In this document: one piece after another, positions 57,328 through 64,000 of the stretch
Layout of the letters: each line of letters opens with the position of its first letter
Position numbering within the stretch: position 1 is the first letter of the stretch
Assembly: GCA_022376515.1 (NCBI GenBank)
Contig: WTXI01000026.1
Span: 310,001 to 374,000, forward strand
Length of the DNA stretch: 64,000 bases
Source of the DNA: Lactifluus volemus
Lineage: Eukaryota; Basidiomycota; Agaricomycetes; Russulales; Russulaceae
Direction: 5' to 3'
Position numbers and translations under genes: made by a program
The notes under the pieces: generated by a model
What the model was told of the DNA's origin: nothing
Databases searched by the model: none
What the model saw: the letters and a program-made list of their open reading frames with translations, nothing else

Positions 57328-58199
57328 TGTCAAGGCTCAGAAGGGCCTTGCGCTCGACGTGAGCTTAGTCGCGTGACCTAGTCCTTTCAAGGGCTAGCGT
57401 CACGTGACACTTGAGGTTGCTGATTAAACTTGAGGGCACGTGAGTCCTGTCACGTGACCGTGGGATACTTGATGATGATGTAACGGATGACTAAGCCGCA
57501 GTGGTCACGAGGCTTAGTCTGACTAATCAGGGTTCAGGGTTCTATGTCCCACTGGCTCTACTCAGGAGGAGGGCGTCGCGCTGACGGATGCACCCCTGGT
57601 ATTGTCAATGATCTTTTAGGGCCCCTCTCTGGTAGGCAAGAGCTAACCCTCCTAACACACTAGAGGTTAGGGAGGATGACTTAAGAGATGAGAGGGGAGA
57701 CCGGAAGGTCTTTGGAAAGTGGGAAGATGGTGGTTCTGATTAAAGACGAAGTGAAGACTAAAGACAAGGGGCACTGAAAGTGCCGGCTTATATACTACTG
57801 GGATGTGACGCTTACTAAGGGAATCTCAGGGATGTCACATAGGGTGACATCACGATATAATAATAGATAGGGGCTAATAGGGGCTGATCGAGATAGCATC
57901 GAGATAGGATCGAGATGTATCGAGATCCTGGGGTAACCTCGGTGCTGCGCCGGAATGATGTCGGGGTCACATCGGGGTAATCTTGGGGGAACTGTATCGT
58001 AACTGAATCTGTATAGTACTGTATAGTAGTTATGTAAGCGAGATCGGATCGGGGATAGATCGAGCGTCACGTGTCTTCACTGTTTACTTAGCTTGGTTCT
58101 TGTTTGTTACTGTTGTTTATATGGCTTGAAATGGTTTGAATTTCCCACGGTTGCAAGTGGTACTTTTCTGAACGTCATGTGACGGTGGAAACCGTAACA
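57328..58199 (-). mobile_element. Solo LTR of a third gypsy family
   Basis: 872 bp. On the minus strand it starts TGTTACGG (ends at 58199 on plus as CCGTAACA) and ends CCTTGACA. CTCCC flanks both sides. On the minus strand a TATATA box (about 57789-57795) is followed by a CCCC-TTGTCTTTAGTC region, similar in layout to the other LTRs. Inserted in the integrase C-terminal part of element A. Confidence 0.88.
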
Positions 58200-58204
58200 C
58201 TCCC
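58200..58204 (+). repeat. CTCCC target-site duplication, right of third solo LTR
   Basis: CTCCC, same as 57323-57327. Confidence 0.85.
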
Positions 58205-58535
58205 AGATCAGTGGCGTCAAAAACGCGTCCACCCGGTCTTCCATGCGTCCCTTCTATCTCCATATAAGGAGACAGAAGAAAACGGGCAGGCCTTCACGGA
58301 ACCAGCCCCAGACGTAATAGAAGGTGAGGAAGAATACGAAGTCGAACAAGTGTTGGACTCCAGGCGAAAGGGGCGTGGCAAGGGGCGCCTCGAGTATTTC
58401 CTGAAGTGAGAAGGGTACCCCCACGCCCACAACACCTGGGAACCAGCTGACCAGGTGCACGTGGATGACTTGGTGGAGGAATTCCACAAACAAAACCCAA
58501 CAAAGGCGAGAAAAATTATAATAAGGCGAGGGAGG

Positions 58536-59610
58536 ATGGGTAGCAGACAATGCAGCTTCGCTCCCTCTTCCAAGAACCTGACGAACCCCCTTTCGTTGTC
58601 CCTCACTTCCGCGAGTTCTTCCTCAAACGACAAATCCATATCACCTACGCCCATCATAGCCAGCACAAACACTTCTGTCGGGAGGCCATCTGCGCTTCCC
58701 ATTACTAACGCCCCGGTCACCTCGCTCCCCTATACTTGGGAGGAGATTCAATCCGCGAACCTCGACCTCTCCCTTCCTCAAATCTTCCAAGCTTCCCGCG
58801 CGGACGCCAACTTCTTCGATCCCAAACGAGAACATCGCACTTCCCCCGGCTCCTTCATCATTGACTATTGTCAAGTCCGTCTCGTGTGTTTGGGGATCCT
58901 GTATGACTGGCCAGTGGGGCGCGAAAGCAACTACGAGTGGCCTTACAATCCCTATAAGTACTACGAGGATACCCGACAGTGTCTTCACTGCCTTTTCGAC
59001 TTCAAGTGGAGGAGAGACCACCCCGGAGCTCAGAAACGCACCCGCGTCTTCACTGACGGCCGTAGCACCATGGTTGCCCAAAGGCTGGGTGACTTCGCTA
59101 GACCAGAAACCCCTGAAGAAGAATGGTTTGAGGAAGACGACAAAGGCAAGCTACAGATCAACCTCCTTCGTGCTCCCACAAACCCCACTGTCGTGGCGGC
59201 GCAGACAGACAGTTGGCTCCCGGATCCGCCCCCTCAGACCCGCAGCGTTGGCACCCAGACAACCCCAGTTAGCACACAGGATGAAGCCATTCAAGCATTT
59301 CCTACCTACGGAACCACCGAATATTGGCTCGACCAGAGGGACGGTAATCCTGGGGGTCCTCAGCAGAGAGATCGGGATATGGAACCACGAGCGCGTCTTA
59401 CTCTTCACCCACACGGACTTGATCGCTTGGGACTCGATTCCGGAGGTCTTCAGAGATTCGATTTTCCAAATGACTCTACGCCGCGTAGAGAACTAAAGCA
59501 TTGCCGCTTCCACGACAGAATGATGACCCATAACAGCGACGGCTGCCCCTTCCCTCACTTCTCCTGTATGCCCGGGCTTGGAGTGTGCCACGTCCCTGAG
59601 GACCACATAT
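58536..59610 (+). CDS. Downstream coding region (third ORF or Pol extension) of element A, truncated
   Basis: From MGSRQCSFAPSSKNL the frame is open for about 360 codons to the insertion of element B, and it is in the same frame as the chromodomain upstream with no stop between. Features are a Ser-rich start, LPYTWEEIQSANLDLSLPQI, the block LVCLGILYDWPVGRESNYEW, HPGAQKRTRVFTDGRSTMV and, near the end, a Cys/His group (CRFHDRMMTHNSDGCPFPHF and SC). I do not recognise a domain. It could be an additional protein of this chromovirus lineage or a captured host sequence. It breaks at VPEDHI. Confidence 0.65.
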
Positions 59611-60546
59611 TGTTACGGTTATGCGGGCCGCCCGGCCCATTTCTTACTGTTTTCCGTCTGATTTTCGACTTGTATTGTGACCCAGAATCCCTTTCCTTGG
59701 CCAGCCCCTTCTGTTCCGCTTCTAGGGGCTGTGCATCGCCGTTTTGGACGTGTATTTGACTCAGGAATCATGACTCAAATCTTGAGTCAGCGTTCTTGAC
59801 TCAGATCTTGAGTCAGACGCACTGAGTCAGTTCTTGAGTCATCAGAACTGACTCAGGTCCTTAGTCAATAGTCTTGACTTCGCTACTGTACTGTGACCTT
59901 TGTAGGATAGTTGGCTGGCCCTCTGTACGCATAAATAGGGCCCTGTAGACGAGCTAAAGCCCCAGCTTCAGCTTCGTCTAGAATCGCAGTTCATTGTTTC
60001 CTGCTCACACTCGCATCGCATCTTCCTCCTCTCTTCTTGTGAATCCCCTCTTCGTACCTTGATCTAGGTACTTCGCGCCACGATCAGACATCTGTGAACT
60101 TGTTCCATTTCCGTGCAACAAGTCCCCAGACGCCTGAACCCTAATACGAACGCGCTGTGAGAAGTAGTCCCCACTTCTCACCCCGCGTCCGCCCTCGAAC
60201 CTTAGTTCAACCTCTCACGAGTGTCCTTGGAAGGCGAGCATCTCTTGCATTCCAATTACACTCGCGCCCGTGTTGCGGTTGAACCTACACATCGTCATTA
60301 ACCCATCTGCCACCGTCTATCCCTTTTGGGAACGGTAACTCCGACCATCGTGTGCGCCGGCCCGCTAGCCCGTCTCGCGCGATACAGACACCCAGAGTTC
60401 GCACAGTCAAGTCTACTCCACACAGGACCTTGCCTGCGCGTGCTAGAATCGACTATTTGGTGTTGCTAGTCTTGTCCGACTCGCCACAGCAAATAGCCAA
60501 CCAGAACGACGCTCACTTCGAGCCATGGTCCCTGCGAACCGTGACA
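59611..60546 (+). mobile_element. 5' LTR of gypsy element B
   Basis: 936 bp, TGTTACGG...CCGTGACA, matching the solo LTR 47665-48606 in reverse. It has eight TGA(G/C)TCA motifs (59757-59855), a TATA-like ATAAATAG (59931) and the R segment AGCTTCAGCTT (59964-59974). Confidence 0.94.
59757..59974 (+). promoter_or_regulatory. Eight TGA(G/C)TCA sites, TATA box and start region of LTR B
   Basis: Eight exact TGACTCA/TGAGTCA heptamers fill 99 bp; a ninth near match is TTAGTCA. This palindrome is the Gcn4/AP-1 bZIP site. The TATA box at 59931 is 33 nt before AGCTTCAGCTT. The solo LTR copy has eight sites over 48361-48459 too. Confidence 0.75.
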
Positions 60547-60547
60547 T

Positions 60548-60558
60548 AAGCTGAAGCT
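60548..60558 (+). other. Putative self-priming primer-binding site, element B
   Basis: AAGCTGAAGCT, one base after the LTR end, is the perfect 11-nt complement of AGCTTCAGCTT (59964-59974) in the R region. Relative to element A both partners differ by the matching base (CGG/CCG against CAG/CTG). Confidence 0.75.
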
Positions 60559-60734
60559 CCTATCCCTCCACTTCTTCGTCACAAGAAGTGTACCCGAAAC
60601 GAACCAGACCGTTGCCCACTTTCTTTTCAGGCCGAGAAAGTGTGTGCCAGAGTGCACAGAAATTTTTCGTTCCTCTTGCTAGAGTGAACAACTTATAGGC
60701 TACTGAGACCGCTCCTCTTGCGAAGAGTGGGCGA

Positions 60735-62632
60735 TTGATCGACAAAACGGCTTCCATAACTGTTGGTTGGACCTCAGAGAAGGGGAAGCTCACCAGAGTC
60801 GAAACCAGAGACGCACCAGACCTCCCAGACCACGTAGTTGGGCACGCCTTTTGGATAAAACGTCAAGAAAACCCCAAGCAAAGTGCCTATTGGGCTTTTG
60901 ACAAAGGAGATCCACACGGACCCATCGAGTTTATCAACCAGAAGTGGTATCACGTCGAGTGGTTCGATAAACCACAGACTTACGCGACGGAGATAGGGAG
61001 ATACATCACAGACGACGACATCGCACGATTTGAACTTGGCTGGTGGAGACCAAGTGATCCACAGCACCCAGACTATCCAGTACACGCGCTGTCCTTGACA
61101 CCGGCAGGCTCAGGATCTGGAAGTACCCCAGAACGACCCGAAGCACTTTCACCTAGTGGACAGTTATTTGAACCGGTCTATCAAGCCGCACAGCCCCCTT
61201 TGATCAGTGTTCCCCCTGGAATTCATCAGCAGCTTGAACCAACCTCGACGTTGCAAGTGCCCCCAGTACAAAAACAAATGGAATCACCATACTCCGATGT
61301 CAGTGTGTCAATGGTGACAGACCCAACCAGTGGAATGTTGGTGGATCCCACCATGTTTCCAGCCGCCCTCTCCCCCGCTCCACAACCTCATCCTAGTGTG
61401 CCTAGTGGTAGTGCGTTCATCAGGTCAGCTGCGGTCAGCACTGCCATCACCACACCAACAGCACTAGCTGGCATCACAGGATTCAGCTCCTCTGGGCAAC
61501 CTGGAGGAGGACCTCCGGCTGGGGCACAGCCGGGAGGAAGTGGAGGTGGAGGAGGTGGAGGTGGAGGTGGAGGCGGAGGAGGAGGAGCTCCCCCTCCAGG
61601 AGGACAAGCAGCAGGTGGTCAACCACACCAGCCTTCAGCCCTCTTTGGCACGATCCCTGAAATTTTCAATGGGGATCGTGACGACCTCGCGCGTTTCCGC
61701 CGCGCCTTCACAGTCTTCTGGGAGATGAATCGGGACCACCCCTCCATAAGCAGCCCCTACATGCGGGTCCTCACCTGTGTGGGAAGGATCCGAGGCAAAG
61801 CAGTCGACCAGTGGGTCGATGGAATCATCCAACCCTTGATGAATGGGGTGGCAATGTGGCGGCAGTACCCAAATCACCTTCTGGCCATTGACCCAAACAA
61901 CGAACAAGTCTGGACGGACTTTGACAATGCGTTCAAAGCTCAGTTTCAGAACACTGTGGCCAGAGAGGAGGCATTGGGGCGCCTGCTCACCCTGCAGATG
62001 CAAGGGGAAGACCTCAAAACGTACATCAATGATTTCAATACACTAATCGCTCTTGCCAAGTGGGGTCCAAATGAGCAAGGGACCCTCCTTCGATTTAAAG
62101 ATGGCTTGAAGCGAGTCCTCCGTGAAAAGATCATTGATTTTGAGGCCACCCTACCCGATACTCTGAAGGGATGGCAAGACGCAGCCCTGAGGCGCCAAGG
62201 GAGGTGGATCGAAGCCAGGGCCACCTCTACAAGCCAGGCCAAAACTTCCGCCAACGCCTTGCTATGGCGCTAGGGAGGTACCAGCAGGACAGGCACACGA
62301 AACCCCGACCTTCTGACGCCATGGACGTTGACGCCATCCATACGGGGGGGCCTACCCCTGAAGAAAAGAAGAAATTAGTAGCGGAAGGTCGCTGCTTCAC
62401 CTGCAAGCGACAGGGCCATGTGAGCCGCATGTGCCCTGAGAAGAAGAAGAACCAGAACAAAGGCAACAAGCCTGCACAGCGCCCCGCCGCAGTACGGGCT
62501 GTCGAAGAAGAAAAGAAAGAAATCACCCGCGACCAGCTCATGGACGGACTTATGAAGTTGTCTGACGACGACAAGGAACGCTTTATCAAGGATATGGTTG
62601 ACTCCACCGACTCTGCGCCCCAGGATTTTTGA
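60735..62632 (+). CDS. Gag of element B, with one frameshift
   Basis: The first frame (60735-62273, 512 codons) begins MIDKTASITVGW, has W-rich IEFINQKWYHVEWFDK, Pro/Ser-rich and polyglycine linkers (61530-61600) and a capsid-like domain (EIFNGDRDDLARFRRAF to GWQDAALRRQ). The zinc-knuckle part (CFTCKRQGHVSRMC, MDVDAIHTGG, to APQDF) is in the next frame. The switch occurs at about 62224-62228, where ACCTCTACAAG would need one more C to give ATLYKPGQNF. A single-base deletion or an assembly error is likely. It ends at the same GGATTTTTGA as element A. Confidence 0.88.
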
Positions 62633-62663
62633 AGAGCTCGTGCCGCGCGACCTGGGTACGAGC
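62623..62663 (+). promoter_or_regulatory. Putative -1 frameshift signal between gag and pol, element B
   Basis: GGATTTTTGA (62623-62632), then hairpin GCTCGT (62636-62641) / ACGAGC (62658-62663). The -1 frame continues as S-C-R-A-T-W-V-R-A, matching S-T-R-A-A-W-V-R-A in element A. Confidence 0.65.
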
Positions 62664-64000
62664 CTTAGGACTGAAACGAATGTACATTAGCTATGCCAAT
62701 GCCAATGCTTTGAATTTGCCCATTTCATTTTTGAATGTCCACAAAACGGTCGCAGATGTCGCCTTAGTCGACAGTGGAGCCACGGAAAACTTCCTTGATC
62801 AGCGCACAGTCCGCCGATGGGGACTCAGCACTCATAGACTCCCTCACCCCCGCTACGTCTACAATGTGGATGGAACCCAGAACCAGGCTGGGACACTTAC
62901 GGAGTATTGTGTTCTTCGCTGTGTCGTGGGGGACAAAGACACTCTCCAGCGGTTCTATGTCACCAATCTTGGCAAGGATCGTGTCCTCTTGGGGCACCCC
63001 TGGCTCTCAGAGTTCAATCCTCGTATCGATTGGACCAAGGGAGAAGTACAGAACGGAGGAGTACGGATCGAAACCAAGTGGAGGAAGTTCCAGCGCCCTC
63101 GTCAGATATACAAGGACAGGGAGAGGGAACCAGCACGCATTGATCGCACCAATGTGGCCCAGGAATGGGCCATAAAGGCGCACCAAGAGCAGGTAGCCAG
63201 TGGGGAAAAGCACGAGGTGCTACCACCCCAATACCGAGACTATGCGGACGTCTTTGACGAAGAAAAATCCCATCGTTTCCCACCTTCACGACCAGAGGAT
63301 CACGCCATTGTCTTGAAGGAGGACGCCCCAGCTTCCATCAATTGTAAAGTCTATGCCCTCACAAGGGAAGAGAAGGAAGCGACCCAGAAGTTCTTGAAAG
63401 AGAATGAGCAGTGGGGATTCATCGAAAAGTCCAACTCTCCTTGGTCGACCCCTTGGTTCTTTATAAAGAAAAGAGATGGGAGTCTCCGGCCCATCCAGGA
63501 CTATAGGGAAGTGAACAGTTGGACGATTCGAGATGTGTACCCCATCCCTCGCATTGAGCAAATTCTGGAAGCGTTGCACGGACGCACCCTCTTCACGGCA
63601 CTGGACATTCGTTGGGGCTATCATAACATCCAGATTCGCCCTGAGGATCGATGGAAGGCTGCGTTTAAGACTCCCTTTGGCCTGTACCAACCAAAGGTGA
63701 TGCTCTTTGGCCTCCAGAACTCTCCAGCCACCTTTCAGCATTGCATGGATCGGGTCTTTGCTAAAATCATGAACCGCTACCCAGGGAAGGTGTTTGTGTA
63801 CATGGATGATGTCTTGGTGGCCACAGGAGGAGACGTGGAGGAACATAGGAGGATAGTCCGAGAAATCCTCGAGATGTTCCGCCAAGAATCCTTCTTCCTC
63901 AAACTGTCGAAGTGCAAGTTTGAGCAGACCAGCATTGACTACCTTGGCATCCGTGTGGAACACGGGACCATCTGCATCGATCCCACGAAGAGGAAAGGAC
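62629..64000 (+). CDS. Pol of element B (partial): protease and reverse transcriptase
   Basis: Open from the -1 frame start to the window end. Protease: VALVDSGATENFLDQ with the catalytic Asp intact, and VLLGHPWLSEFNPRIDW. Reverse transcriptase: FFIKKRDGSLRPIQDYREVN, TALDIRWGYHNIQI, LFGLQNSPATFQ and the catalytic VYMDDVLVAT (YMDD at 63799-63810), then FLKLSKCKFEQ. RNase H and integrase would lie beyond 64000. The first in-frame ATG is at 62680, but continuation of gag by frameshift is more likely the way it is made. Confidence 0.93.
   Translation, partial: MKSSCRATWVRALGLKRMYISYANANALNLPISFLNVHKTVADVALVDSGATENFLDQRTVRRWGLSTHRLPHPRYVYNVDGTQNQAGTLTEYCVLRCVVGDKDTLQRFYVTNLGKDRVLLGHPWLSEFNPRIDWTKGEVQNGGVRIETKWRKFQRPRQIYKDREREPARIDRTNVAQEWAIKAHQEQVASGEKHEVLPPQYRDYADVFDEEKSHRFPPSRPEDHAIVLKEDAPASINCKVYALTREEKEATQKFLKENEQWGFIEKSNSPWSTPWFFIKKRDGSLRPIQDYREVNSWTIRDVYPIPRIEQILEALHGRTLFTALDIRWGYHNIQIRPEDRWKAAFKTPFGLYQPKVMLFGLQNSPATFQHCMDRVFAKIMNRYPGKVFVYMDDVLVATGGDVEEHRRIVREILEMFRQESFFLKLSKCKFEQTSIDYLGIRVEHGTICIDPTKRKG

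Larger units (their letters stand above)
54158..58535 (+). pseudogene. Pol of element A: protease, RT, RNase H, integrase, chromodomain
   Basis: The frame is -1 to gag. Protease has LLNSGATENF: the catalytic Asp of D-S-G is Asn (AAT, 54293-54295), an apparent G-to-A change. RT has KFDIRDGYYNIRIHP and YLDD (with a stop just before it). RNase H has VLEVDASQYASGAI. Integrase has a zinc finger, a DDE core (ISDRNLCFASKWTREL; HPQTDGQSERTNQWLEQYL) and GPF. The C-terminal chromodomain reads VEQVLDSRRKGRGKGRLEYF then EGYPHAHNTWEP. In-frame stops are at about 54524, 55288, 55825, 56425 and 58407. A solo LTR splits the frame at 57328-58199 after ELKLP, resuming LPDQWRQKRVHPVFHASLL. Confidence 0.92.
51110..59610 (+). 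mobile_element. Gypsy element A (Ty3/gypsy chromovirus), decayed and nested
   Basis: 5' LTR 51110-51625, gag to 54161, pol from 54158 with protease, reverse transcriptase, RNase H, integrase and a chromodomain, then a downstream coding region interrupted at 59611 by element B. Two solo LTRs sit inside it (52019-52531, 57328-58199). Pol has five in-frame stops, so the copy is dead. The 3' LTR is not in the window. Confidence 0.93.
59611..64000 (+). mobile_element. Gypsy element B (Ty3/gypsy), 5' part, inserted into element A
   Basis: 5' LTR 59611-60546, primer-binding site, gag to 62632, and pol open to the window end. The pol frame has no stop over 1.3 kb, so this copy is younger than element A. 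The left flank is CATAT (59606-59610). The 3' part is outside the window. Confidence 0.93.

Noticed and set aside
62224..62228. Programmed frameshift inside gag of element B
   Set aside because: There is no slippery heptamer, and the break lies between capsid and zinc knuckle, where element A is continuous. A one-base deletion or assembly error is simpler.

Overview
The window is nuclear DNA of a filamentous basidiomycete. The evidence is many short introns (about 50-70 bp, GT..AG), a Byr4/Bfa1-type septation regulator, a PCNA with a long charged insert, UbiA- and Prm10-type genes, and a typical agaricomycete transposon load (a Plavaka-type DNA transposon, a Tad-like LINE, Ty3/gypsy chromoviruses). 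The protein flavour suggests a Rhizoctonia/Ceratobasidium-like fungus; that is inference from memory, not a search.

Layout. 0.7-13.8 kb is mostly ordinary gene space: a Zn2Cys6-motif protein (-), Byr4/Bfa1 (+), a TatD nuclease (-) divergent from PCNA (+) across a 204-bp promoter with two ACGCGT boxes, a 3.1-kb gene-poor stretch, then a UbiA prenyltransferase (-). 14.4-31.6 kb is a single MFS sugar/quinate-type transporter gene (-) cut into three collinear pieces by two separate insertions: a 7.7-kb Plavaka-type transposon (15544-23258, 15-bp terminal inverted repeats) and a 7.36-kb full-length LINE (23436-30790, 14-bp target duplication). 32.7-45 kb is gene space again: a 247-aa unknown protein (-), phospholipase D (+, one frameshift), a Prm10/ThrE-type membrane protein (+) with a C31(AC)10 microsatellite inside an intron, and a single-pass membrane protein (-). 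45-64 kb is a transposon graveyard: a TTAAGC-rich inverted-repeat element carrying a solo LTR, a CpG-free LTR remnant, and a decayed gypsy element A (from 51110) that contains two solo LTRs and is itself interrupted by a better preserved gypsy element B (from 59611), which runs off the window.

Most notable observations. (1) In both gypsy families the sequence next to the 5' LTR is perfectly complementary to the LTR segment lying 33 nt after a TATA box, with a covarying base pair between families. This is the arrangement expected for self-primed (Tf1-type) reverse transcription. (2) Both families end gag with the same GGATTTTTGA string followed by a hairpin and continue pol in the -1 frame, with a conserved peptide past the stop. 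(3) The LTRs carry dense arrays of one short motif: eight TGA(G/C)TCA in 99 bp in family B, nine ATTGT in 127 bp in family A. (4) PCNA has about 100 extra charged residues. Splice junctions were read by eye from frame and family conservation, and first exons are the least certain parts. Several one-base homopolymer indels in otherwise intact genes may be assembly errors.
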